Source: Phaeoceros laevis (Eukaryota; Anthocerotophyta; Anthocerotopsida; Notothyladales). From it: a DNA stretch of 41,245 bases. The notes beneath the pieces were generated by a model. That model did no database searches. It worked only from the letters and a program-made list of their open reading frames with translations, and was not told where the DNA came from. This document shows positions 1 through 9,416 of this stretch, piece by piece (the first letter of the stretch is position 1; each line of letters opens with the position of its first letter). The position numbers and the translations under genes were made by a program. Location: NCBI GenBank assembly GCA_049999765.1, contig JBNGIQ010009337.1:1-41245 (forward strand), written 5' to 3'.

Positions 1-1400
1 CCCGCTCCCGCAAATCCTCCTCCCAAGCGGGGTCCGATGGCTGGCTACCTATGCGCCGAGACAAGGACTCTATGGTGTCGTCGTAAACTGGAGTGCCCTT
101 ATACAAGGCAAGTCTCCCTACAGCGTCGCCTACCACTCCCATGCCCGGTAACACCTTGCCTCCCGCCTTCAGTGCAAAAGCTCCTACTTCGGCTGTGGCC
201 CTAAGGAAGCCTTGCTGAACAGCAAAATTCTTGTCGACTACAAAGAAAGTACGTCCAGGCTGGTTGTCCACTTCATGCTCTCCATCGCGCCGCTCGCATA
301 GCAGGTGTAACCTTAGTGGTACCACTTTTCCGATCTGGACTTTGGCCACCACTTGGCTGGTTACCCAGCTGACATCCTTTCGTGTCACAAAAATGCGAGG
401 TGAGGAAAGCTGTTGTCCTGGAAGTACTGGAGTGCTAATTCTACTGGGTAGTCCATCGAGGAGAGCAGCCCCCGCGTCTCCACTCCTATGCAACAACACA
501 CCCCCTTCCTCGTCCTTCACCACACCCCAACTATGCTCATAGTTTGGAATCTCTTTCACCCGCGTTTCAGCTCCTCAACGGTGACCGATTGGTCCCTCCG
601 ATGAGCGCACAACATGGGCCCAGATCTGTTATTGCGCAAGCACTCTGGCCTAATAATGCGCTCCTCAAGTGTAACACCCTGACATCCCTCTTGGGATGCA
701 TAGAAGGAGCGAATTTTCCCAAGGAAGTAATGGTGCACGAACTCCATGATGAGGTCATGAGACTGGGAAGATTTGACCATGATATCCAGGAAGGAGCCGG
801 ACGAGCCGCTGAACTCAATGATAATGTCCATGCCATTCACCCACATACGGGCGAGATTTTTTTCCAAGGTGCAGAAATCGCTATTGTTACGTGTGACCCA
901 TTTTTGCTCAAATGCATGATTATGCAACACCACCTACACGTGGAAGGTTAGCAAACATGGCATTAGCAACGTACAAGCTCGCATAAAAACTCGTCTTGGC
1001 ATAAGAGCATAAAAGCACATATGTACATACCACTAGGGGTGATGGGTTTGAACACTGTGATTCGCTAAGTTGGCTAAGTTACCTGTAGGCGTGGGAAGAA
1101 GCCGTCGGTGAGAAATGTCCTCCGGAGGTCAACACACTGTAGTTTTCGGCCGACAAGCGTGGGCGTAGGAGTCTTGGACTTGCACCATGTCCTTGGCCGC
1201 TTCCTGGCGGCAGCCTTGTTGCCCACATCATCCAAGATGGCTGGCAGAAAATACTTAGTGTTGGGGTCACCACGTGCTTCCTCATAGCACAGGTTCATGA
1301 AAAGCATGAGATGAATAAGTTGAGATGAATAAGTTGGTCTAGCGTCACAGTAGAGTAGTCCATGCCAGGACACTTTTCATTGCATCCTGCAATAGCTAGC

Positions 1401-1540
1401 TGAGATACCTTTAGTGACGAATCCATTGACAGGTCTCTCATGTCGTAATACTTAGACCCATGGAAACAGCCAGTTGAGATACCTTTAGTGACGAATCCAT
1501 TGACAGGTCTCTCATGTCGTACTACTGAGACCCATGGAAA
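1401..1540. repeat. 74-bp tandem duplication inside ROCO copy 1
   Basis: The block starting tgagatacctttagtgacga at 1401 recurs at 1475 with a few substitutions and ends near 1540. Copy 2 of the gene has this block only once (near 10345). The period is not a multiple of three, so the duplication shifts the COR reading frame of copy 1. Confidence 0.85.
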
Positions 1541-2017
1541 GAAATGACAACGGCCTTGCCCTTCATATGAGAAGATGTCAATAAGTTGACCTAGCGCATG
1601 GCCAAACCACCTAGGTCGGATGACAATGAATTCGAGGTTTTCATGATATATGATCTCCCCGCAGTTGTGCAAGTAGGCAGCTATTGATTTCCACTCTTTG
1701 TCCTTATCCTTTTGGGTGTTCTCAGCCACCGCCGCCTTCTTAACTTCTACCTTGACCTCCTTGGAAAAACGTGACTCGGATATGGAGATGACAGCGCGAG
1801 CTTGTGAGTCATGTTGAAGAATCTTCAAAACTTGGGTGCATATGACAGGCTCCTCCGGGAGACTATCCAGAGTGCTCCTCAAAGATTGTTCTACATGGCT
1901 GCAGCATCTTTCCAACTCTGGATCTTATCTAGCCAAGGCATTCACAAGAAAAGGTTGTGATCCTACATTAAATAGGCCGCCAAATAGTACCTTCAAGCGA
2001 CTAATGATGTCTTGCGC

Positions 2018-2044
2018 ACGATTAAACGATTAAACGATTAAACC
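2018..2044. repeat. 8-bp unit acgattaa repeated three times
   Basis: The unit acgattaa occurs three times in a row just before taaaccatgaatcc. Copy 2 has it once at the equivalent place (near 10865). The expansion lies at the junction between the Roc and COR segments of copy 1. Confidence 0.8.
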
Positions 2045-4154
2045 ATGAATCCACACGAGTGAGTTTACCCAGTCTATCTTTGTTGGTGATGACAACCACG
2101 ACAGACGGTGCAACTGTACCTGGCTCGTAGTGGGAAGCAATGAGACGTAACCAATACAGTAGCTCCTCTTTCAACTGATTCTCCTCCTTCATCTTACTTG
2201 CTCCGTTCTCTCCTGGGCTCACAATGGGATTGAAAGTTAGCATGAACAAAGCGGCAGCACTGTCCCCGTTCGGAAACATGACATCATGGAGAGCATGAAA
2301 TTCCCTCTGGTCAGCAATATCCCACACAGAGAGCTGCAGATTTTCATGATCCTTAAGCAAATGAATTTCAATGCCTCGCGTTCGCTTGTGAAGTTCTCTA
2401 TCATGTGAGGATTGGCCAAACAGCAATCGTTCCAAGAGTTGCACTCAGAAGTACGTCCTTTTCTTTGCATTGCTTTGCATAAGAACCTTCATGGCTTGAA
2501 AAAGAGTGGATTTGCCTGCAGGCCGCAACAATCATGAACTAGATTCAATCTTGAAACCGCAATATGGTACACATATTCTAAACACTCAAAAGGAGTCACC
2601 ATGTGCTTCAGTGTAAGTAAACCATGTACACACATGTGGAGTGACTTACCAGCATATGCATTTCCACACAGAATTTCAGGAAAGCCTTGTTGCGACCAAG
2701 CTTCTCCTGTATACCCCTCAGCTTTGCCAGCTTCAGAAAGTGGAGTCCCTAGCAACTCTATTGTTTGGATGGTAGTGTTGATCCGAAGGAGGTCAAAGAA
2801 AGCTACCTCCACTTGGTTCCCTTGGAGTCCTCTGCAGCCCCCCAAGTTGATGGATGTGAGCGTCTTGTTGCGGCCAAGTGCTGGGAGGATGATAGTGGCC
2901 CATTCTGTGGCCGAGTAGGGTGCCTCTGACAAATCAAGCTCCTCAAGTGACTGGTTAGAGGAAATCATGGAAGCCATCAGCTCCGCTGCAGGCAACATTT
3001 TCCCTATAGATGCCTTGTTTGTATACAATTCCGTGGACGTCTTGAGTATCTTAAGAGCACTAGTGTTGTTGGCGGCCAAGCCGCGGACAAGGGCCTCCGT
3101 GGCCTTCTTACCGAGGCTATTCCCGCGGATGTCCAGTTTCTCCAGCGTGTTGTTTGTCCGCAAACGCTTTCCAAGGCATCCTGCCTCGTCCTCCAGCTCA
3201 CACTGATACACTACTAGCTTCCAAAGGCTGCAGCGATTGTTGGCCAGAATGGCACCCAGGTGAACCGCCCCGGCCTGTCCGATCTTGTTCGAAGATATGT
3301 CCAGCATCTTCAAGCCGTCGGCGCCGGTACCTGTCCCACTGGGAGGAGAAGCGGCTTGCGATTGAGACACAAGTGCATCGCGAAGGTGGCCGATTCCCTC
3401 TCCTGTCATCCCAATCTGAGCCAAGGAAAGCTCTTGGATAGTGGAGTTGTTGCGGAGCATGGCGGCCAGCTGCTCCACACCCTTGTCCCCACATCAAAAT
3501 TACCCGCCAAGTTGAGTTTGATCAGGCTAGTGTTTGCTTCTAGAGCCCGGGCGATGTGGCTCGTCCCCATCGCTGTCGTGCATGTGCTGTTCATGATGAG
3601 GCTTTGGAGCTTGCAATGGGTGGACTTGAGTAGGTGGGCCAAGTGCTGGCACGCCCTCTCTGTCCCAAACGCTTCACTGCCATGTATCTGGAGGTGTCGT
3701 ACAGGGGTGCTCCAGTGTTGAGACATCAAAGCGGAACAAAGCACCTCCAATGCTTGCTCGCCACATTCCCGACTCAACCATGTCCAACTAGCGGTGACCA
3801 CAACAGCGTGGGCCACATGAAGGGGGGGTGGAGAGGGCGCCAAGCAAGTAGTAAGCAGAAGAAGAGCTGGGCCAGGACATCTCCTCCAACCGAATCTCGT
3901 TTCACACTTGCTGGTAGCAGCCCCTTCAACTCCGCTTCGTATTCTTCACGCACTGCCACCGACAACTCCCGTACTTTTACAGATCTAAAGTCCAGATTGG
4001 TCTCTGCAGATCCGTCATCCTTCAGCTTCGTGCAATCTTGCAGAAACGTTTGCATTTTGTGGGAGAGAGCTGGAGCGAGGCGAGGCGGCAGCTCCAGGAT
4101 CTCACCTGCATTCATCATTTTCAAAGGGGCAGGGATTAGTTTTGGACCTGCCAT

Positions 4155-4636
4155 GGTGGGGACCTGTGCGTGCGTGAGCTCCTCCTCCTGCAGTCTGCAG
4201 TCGCAACGCAACGCACGCCTCGTAGGCCTGCTGCTAAGCTAGCTTGCCTTGCCGACTTCCTGGAGCAGGCTGGGCGTGGAACGTTTGAGCGAAGGAAAAG
4301 GCTGACCGATGTAGGCGGCAGGCCACCACCCCCTCTTGTGTAATAGTGCGGACGGGATGGCAGGGCAGGGATATCCGAGCGCGCATCCAATCGATCACCC
4401 CTTTTATCTGTAAGAAACTGAGCCAACTACAGCACTGTATACAGTAGCTCAGCAGACTGGGGACCAGTCAGATGGGCCAGCACACGTCATCAACTTGATG
4501 AGGAGTTCCATGATCTGGATGAGCAGGGAAGCCAGTGGCCTCCGCGAACCCACGTCGTTTCAACCATGTTCCTCAGTCAATCAAATGACCTCAGCAGATT
4601 CGGAGTATCTTAGAACTAGTCGGTCTAGTCGGTGGA
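4155..4636 (-). promoter_or_regulatory. 5' flank of ROCO copy 1, shared with copy 2
   Basis: This non-coding stretch upstream of the copy 1 start is collinear with about 13030-13909 upstream of copy 2, apart from the MITE-like insertion in the latter. Shared segments include cttcctggagcaggctggg and gatgggccagcacacgtcat. It probably holds the promoter because the duplication includes it, but I cannot point to a convincing TATA box. Confidence 0.4.
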
Positions 4637-4718
4637 GGCTCTGTCCTCGGCCCCGGATGAGTGGGAGGTACGTGAGGCGGGGTGCTCCTGGAGAGTAGTA
4701 GGAGGATTGACCTGCAAC

Positions 4719-5090
4719 CTAATCTTGAAGGCAGTGAAGCGAAGCCCTGTAAACAGCTGAGCACTGGAGTACAGCACCTGTGAGCTTGTTGCTGGAAGAA
4801 TCCAAGATCTGGAGGGATTCCAGGGCCTTCAAGCGGGCGGGAATGGGGTCCGTGATGGCGTTCTTGCTCACATTCACAACACCAAGACTCTGCATGTGTA
4901 GGTGAGTGAGCACATTGGTAGGTTACTAGCATTTTCCTGCCAAATCTCAACGGAGCGTCTGGAATAAATGGCTACCTTGAGAGTAGCAATCGAGTGCGGG
5001 ATACCCCCAGCCAGGAGGAACCTTGGTCGCCCTGTTGAATGACAAGTCGAGCTTAGACGGTTCAGTACGCCATGTGACTTATGGCCTACT
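4719..5090 (-). pseudogene. LRR receptor-type remnant
   Basis: On the minus strand, 4913-4719 encodes a 64-residue open frame containing LGVVNVSKNAITDPIPARLK followed by ALESLQILDSSSNKLTGAV, two plant-type LRRs (LxxLxxSxNxLTGxIP pattern). Further upstream, about 5040-4970, FLLAGGIPHSIATLK is a third LRR-like piece in another frame. No kinase or membrane segment is attached and no complete gene can be assembled. It lies inside a block absent from the flank of copy 2 and is probably a transposed or decayed fragment of an LRR receptor gene. Confidence 0.45.
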
Positions 5091-5243
5091 TCACAAGAAA
5101 CCATAGGCTAAAGGATTTGTGGATGCTGGGCTGATTCAGCCTGACCTGCACCTCACCTGCTTGACCGCCCAACTCTGGCATTGCCCCGTCAGAGCCTGTG
5201 GATCAGAGGCCCAACCGGAAAGAGGTGCTATGCAGCAGGTCTT

Positions 5244-5707
5244 CTAAGACTTTGTTGTAAGTTGCGTTCCGGCTACCATAGGGCAACATTTGCAGAGTCC
5301 AAATAGGTCACGTGTCCTAAATCTGAGGCCTGAGGAATCCTCTTCCATCACCTCGTAGAGAGGAAGGGCTTCTTTACCGACGCCATTCTGAGTATACCCT
5401 CCAATCATAGCATTCCGTGTCACTCCATCTGTAACTGGCAAGTTGTCAAACACTGTCCATCAACTCAGCTTCCACATTTTGAATTGTCACATGCTTGAAA
5501 AAGGCTGATGAATGTAACATGTAACATCTTCTTGAGTGATGCCCTTGTGTTGCAGCTTAGCATATAGAGAAGCGCTTCTTTTTCCAGAAATGTATCAGCG
5601 CTGCCCTGGTAACTCTTGAATAAGGTGGAAGCGGTTCGGGACTTCTTCAGGGAGCAGGCGGTGGGTCCGTGTGCCTGGCTCCCCAGTGCGCCTCGTCGAA
5701 AGCACAA
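5244..5707 (-). pseudogene. PPR gene remnant, minus strand
   Basis: The frame at 5453-5244 encodes DNLPVTDGVTRNAMIGGYTQ followed by NGVGKEALPLYEVMEE, the junction of two PPR motifs of the PLS class (VFDxxxxxDxVTWNAMIxGYxQNGxxxEALxLY). The frame at 5707-5465 carries weaker matches (EKEALLYML, HVTFISLFQACDNSK). Frames change between the pieces and no start, leader or C-terminal E/DYW domain is visible, so this is a broken fragment rather than a gene. It is oriented opposite to the PPR pseudogene at 6501-8185. Confidence 0.5.
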
Positions 5708-6364
5708 GAACGCGTCCCCAATCCCAACAACATGTATGGCCTAGAACCCGACGTACACACAGTTACTTCCGTGTCTACAGTGTTCGTTGCAGTCTGGGGT
5801 GGACCCGCGCCCTACGCACAGGGGCAAAGCTCCGCTTAGTCTAGGTTCACTGTACGTAAGGGAGCATCGCGGTGATCGGGCACCTCATGCTCGGGGACGA
5901 CAGCCGGTCGGAGGTGACGCTGCACCTGCCCAGGCTCCAATGTGGCAGCGTGTATATAGGTTCACTGTACGTATATAGGTTCACTGCACTTGGATTGTGG
6001 TTGCTTACTGTCGTTCTAGACGTAGGTAAATGCATAGTGAAAAAGAACAAGCAGCTTCTTGGTGCTGAGCTCACTGTGCAGGTTGCTGCGGGTGTCCTTG
6101 TCTCGATTTGCTATTTTCCATTTGCTCTTAACCCATATTCTTGATTCTGCATCAGGCCAGGCCGGGCCCATTCATGGCAGGCACTGCGCCCTCACCTGGC
6201 ACTGGTAGTACCAGCCATGGCATCCTCGGGACAAGGATACAAGCAGGGTTAAAATCTCTTCCCGCACCGACCGGTTAGCAGACCGGTAGCGCCTAACTTA
6301 CTATCCCTAGCGCGTTGCAAACTCAATTCTCAAGCTCTCGTCTGGTCTGCTGGCGGGTGAAGTG
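5708..6364. other. Intergenic stretch without a recognisable gene
   Basis: Reading frames of 63-90 codons exist here but match no family I know and overlap one another. The only structure seen is a short repeated phrase, taggttcactgtacgta, near 5841, 5957 and 5976 (the last ending differently). Confidence 0.5.
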
Positions 6365-6456
6365 AATCGGTGGAACCTAATAACCTATAGCAACTAGTCT
6401 ACTTGGAGCTAGCTGGCATGACATCCTAGGTTAGGGCTAAAGTCTTTAAGTCTCCG
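6365..6456. repeat. Copy of the 13902-14000 flank repeat
   Basis: The stretch tcggtggaacctaataacct through ctaggttagggctaaagtct matches 13902-14000 closely, including tctacttggagc and gacatcctaggttagggct. At the other location it directly continues the 5' flank of ROCO copy 2. This is therefore probably the displaced continuation of the flank of copy 1, separated from it by about 1.7 kb of inserted DNA. Confidence 0.7.
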
Positions 6457-6500
6457 CGCAGACTGCACACGGGGAACCTAGTATAGTAAGGGCATTCAAC

Positions 6501-8185
6501 TATACCATAGAATGCGCAGGTCAGGTTCGGAGCCGGATAATCACATTTCTGTCGCTGCCCTGCAAGCTTGTGCAAGAGCGGGAAGTTGGCAGGCAGGTGC
6601 ACGCTGATGTGTCAACTGGAGAGTGGCATTCAGCCTTACTCTTTTGTTTGCACCTGCCTGGGTGCCATGTATGCAAAATGTGGGGAACTGGAAGATGCAC
6701 GCAGGGTTTTTGACAGTATGGCCACAAGGGATGCAGTGACATGGACTGCCATGATCGCTGGGTATTCGAAGTGCACGCAAGCTCTTTGACAGTCTTGCCG
6801 CCACAAGGAATGCGGTAACATGGCCTGCTATGATGCATGGGTATGCTCAGCAAGGGCTCGGTCCCCAGGCGCTCATTGTATGCAAGGATGGAGCAGGAGG
6901 GCCAGATTTTAGCAAACAATGTTACGTTTGCTTGCTTCCTCAAGGCTTGTGCAAGTGCTCATGCTTTACAGCAGGGCAGGCAGCTGCATTCAGGGATCAT
7001 GGAAATAAGACTATTTTGAAGGTGACGTAGTACTGGGCATTTGTCTCGTATATATGTCTGCGAAATGTGGTCAGTTGGAAGATGCACGCAAGCTCTTTGA
7101 CAGTCTTGCCGCCATAAGGAATGCGGTAACATGGCCTGCTATGATAAATAGGTATGCTGAGCACAGGCTCTGTCCCCAGGCGCTCGCATTGTATGCAAGG
7201 ATGGAGCAGGAGGGCCTGATTTTAGCGGGCAGTTTTACGTTTGCTTGCCTCCTGAAGGCTTGTACAAGTGCCGGTGATCTACAGCAGGGCAGGCAGCTGC
7301 ACTCAGGGATCGTGAAAAGATTAATACCAGTTTTTGACAGTCTGTCCACAAGGGTTGGGGTTGTGTTAGTAACGATGAAGGCCACAAAGCTACAGCCTGT
7401 TTCGAAGACACGATGCTGGCTGGTATCCAGCTTAATGACATCACATTTACTTGCCTTCTTGTAGCGTGCAGTAATGCAGGGTTAGTCAGGGTCGACCGTA
7501 TTTTGATGCCATGGTGAAACAGATGGTCTCAATCCGACAACTGAGCATTATGTGTGCATGGTTGATCTTCTTGGGCGGGCAGGCCATTTAGGTGAAGGGG
7601 AGAAGTGCTGAAATCAGCTGGGTGTGAAAACGATGCTGTTGGGTTGATGTCATTGCTGAATGCCTGCAAGTATCATGGCGATATATAGTGGGGAACACGA
7701 TGTTTTTGAAAGTCTTTTTGAGCTGGATGCGCAGACTGCCTCTGTATATGTGCTCATGGCCAATATGTACGCAGATGCAGATAGGTGGGAGGATGTAGAT
7801 AGAATCGAAAGGTTGAGGAAGTTGGCAGGAGCTCACAAGAAACCCGCAGTGGCAGACATTGAGGTGAACAAGAAGGTGCACACATTTGTTGTGGGGGATG
7901 AAAGGAATGACATTTCATGCAAGGTTCGGAGCACACATGAACGTTTGAAGGAGGAAGGCAACCATGTACCACAGACCAAGCTGGTGTTGGAGCCCGTTTC
8001 TGAGAAGAAGGAAGATCAACTGTGTGGGCATGCTGAGGAGCTAGCTTTGGCGTTTGGTCTCTTGAACACTCCCGATGGCACACCTGTGCTGGTAACCAAA
8101 ACCTGCGGATGTGCAGGGAGTCCCACTCCACCGAGATTGTGTCAAGGGTTGAAAAGAGGAACATCATTGTAACGGATGCATAGTG
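6501..8185 (+). pseudogene. PPR-DYW protein gene, decayed
   Basis: PLS-class PPR motifs run along the plus strand in changing frames: GAMYAKCGELEDARRVFDSM at about 6664, AVTWPAMMHGYAQQGLGPQA, then a second unit near 7054-7310 (AKCGQLEDARKLFDSL, LLKACTSAGDLQQGRQLHSG). The E region follows (EHYVCMVDLLGRAGHL at about 7538, ASVYVLMANMYADADRWEDV at about 7738). A truncated DYW deaminase segment comes last: HAEELALAFGLLNTPDGTP (HxE retained) and, after a missing A in the A-run at 8098-8101, LRMCRESHSTEIVSRVEKRN ending TDA-stop. The second Cys of the CxDCH zinc motif is Ser and the terminal DYW tripeptide is absent. Such proteins act in C-to-U RNA editing in organelles. Multiple frameshifts make function unlikely. 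Confidence 0.8.
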
Positions 8186-8543
8186 TATGCATTGGGGGCC
8201 AAGTGTAGGCTTTTCGCTGGCGCGTGCGTTCTTGGTCACCGATCAATCTGACTTGACTCATAACACATCTGCAGTCCGAATTCCGTCTGTCTCATGGTCA
8301 CATCACATCTTCTGCACTCCTTCTGCTGTTTCAATGCATTGGCTCACTTCACCACGTAAAACAGCCCCAGGTCCCGAGTTTGCACTGCTATGCAACGTTG
8401 CAATGAGAATTTGTACTGGTAAGGTGGCTTGCAACTTGCAATTACAAGCAGCAGCACTTGCCAACTTGGTAGCTACAAGTCTCCAGCTCAGCCTGATGCT
8501 GCTCAGTCACGCACATATCCACCGGCGATGGCACGGTATGCAT
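8186..8543. other. Convergent intergenic region
   Basis: This stretch lies between the 3' end of the plus-strand PPR pseudogene and the stop codon of the minus-strand caspase-like frame. No gene, repeat or clear polyadenylation signal was recognised. Confidence 0.5.
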
Positions 8544-9350
8544 CTACCGCAGGAAGAAGCGTTTGGTGAGGCTGCTCACCACAATAGGACACTGCCTTAC
8601 CGGTCTCCTCTTTCCGTGTTCGTCCACCCAGTAACCGTCTTCGTCAACGACCGCACAGTTCACACTGCTAAGGATGTTGAAAACGTCAGTGTTGTGGCGC
8701 TTGGAGTTGAAAGCCTCCACCAAAGCTGTGACAAAACTTGTGCCAGACATAGGATCTCGCGCACACACCGATCCCCCAAAAGTTGAGAACGCCACCAAGC
8801 AATCGGCCAAGTCCTCCACATACCGATACTCATTACCTTCGGGCGGCTGATAGGGCGGCTGGTCAGAGGAAGGTCCAGATGCGTCAGCTCCGCCTACCTT
8901 GTTTGTGCCTCGGCATGAGTTGACAACAAACATTTTGGGCTTGCCTCGCAATTTTTTGCATGTCCGAAAGGCCCCCACAATATCACCAAGCAAAATCGAC
9001 TGTCCTACTCTGTCGGTGATGAAATGCTCCCCGTCCTGGTTCGTGTTTCCATGTGCATTCAAGAAACATACGAAGCACTCATCTTCTGGCAAGACATCCT
9101 CTTCCTGTATCGTCACTAGCTGCTCCAGCAGCTCAGCAGCCGAACTGTCCACCAGGGGGATCACTTCGAGGCCGAGACTCCCTGGTAGTGCTTCCAGTCT
9201 CCCTCTGTCTTCAGCGCCGCCCAATCTGTCACCAGAGTCGTACTTCTCCATGCTGATAAGTAGGGCTATGCCTCGCTTCTGCCCGTTTGCCACATTGCTT
9301 TCCGAATAGCAATCCGAATGCTGTTCTCTTGGAAGTGCTTGGGTTGGCAT
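8544..9350 (-). CDS. Caspase-type cysteine protease domain (peptidase C14), C-terminal to ROCO copy 2
   Basis: This is an intact 268-codon frame on the minus strand; the first ATG is at 9350 and the frame stays open upstream to the TAG at 9419-9417. It has the caspase order. KRGIALLISMEKYDSG and R42 match the first strand and P1-pocket Arg region, NAHGN holds the catalytic His (about residue 100), and GKPKMFVVNSCRG holds the catalytic Cys (about 146). The small-subunit part is FSTFGGSVCARDPMSGTSF, where R198 sits at the second pocket Arg, and the end is QCPIVVSSLTKRFFL. This resembles animal caspases (GKPKLFxxQACRG) and differs from plant metacaspases (DSCHSG type). The region between Cys and the small subunit contains Asp residues that could be processing sites (inference). 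It shares the frame of ROCO copy 2, so it is read as that gene's C-terminal domain, possibly now separated by the stop. Confidence 0.82.
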   Translation of the reverse strand: MPTQALPREQHSDCYSESNVANGQKRGIALLISMEKYDSGDRLGGAEDRGRLEALPGSLGLEVIPLVDSSAAELLEQLVTIQEEDVLPEDECFVCFLNAHGNTNQDGEHFITDRVGQSILLGDIVGAFRTCKKLRGKPKMFVVNSCRGTNKVGGADASGPSSDQPPYQPPEGNEYRYVEDLADCLVAFSTFGGSVCARDPMSGTSFVTALVEAFNSKRHNTDVFNILSSVNCAVVDEDGYWVDEHGKRRPVRQCPIVVSSLTKRFFLR

Positions 9351-9383
9351 ATGCTGTTCTCTTGGAAGTGCTTGAGTGCCAAC
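9318..9383. repeat. 33-bp in-frame tandem duplication at the ROCO/caspase junction
   Basis: The unit beginning atgctgttctcttggaagtg at 9318 recurs at 9351. On the minus strand it encodes QALPREQHMPT followed by QALPREQH. Being a multiple of three, it leaves the frame open. It lies where the sequences of the two ROCO copies stop matching. Confidence 0.9.
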
Positions 9384-9416
9384 CCCACTGGGTAGTCCAT
9401 AGAGGAGAGCAGCCCC

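Larger units (their letters stand above)
1..4154 (-). pseudogene. LRR-Roc-COR (ROCO, TORNADO1-like) gene, copy 1, partial and broken
   Basis: Read on the minus strand from the ATG at 4154 (MAGPKL). The N-terminal region contains ELPPRLAPALSHK. Ribonuclease-inhibitor-type LRRs follow at about 3700-2750, for example LKMLDISSNKIGQAG. A Roc GTPase comes next: P-loop GNAYAGKS, split by an intron at 2516-2649 (GTAAGT donor), then WDIADQREFH and TNKD at about 2440-2070. The COR region spans about 1915-1010, and an intron precedes VVLHNHAFEQKW at about 933. The frame continues past position 1 through VTRKDVSWVTSQVVAKVQIG and LKAGGKVLPGMGVVGDAVG, so the 3' end is outside the window. Compared with copy 2, several lesions are visible: one base missing in a G-run near 3487, TGA at 2447-2445, a 74-bp tandem duplication near 1401-1540, one base missing near 1487 and one near 565. 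Plant TORNADO1 has the same LRR-Roc-COR order. Pseudogene status is inferred; assembly errors or undetected introns could explain some of the breaks. Confidence 0.8.

Noticed and set aside
3260-4242. Plus-strand frames of 153 and 202 codons
   Set aside because: They overlie the LRR coding sequence of ROCO copy 1 on the other strand. Their composition mirrors it and no domain is seen.
8544-9350. Caspase frame as animal or bacterial contamination
   Set aside because: It is joined without a sequence break and in the same frame to ROCO sequence that has a paralogue nearby, so it belongs to the locus.
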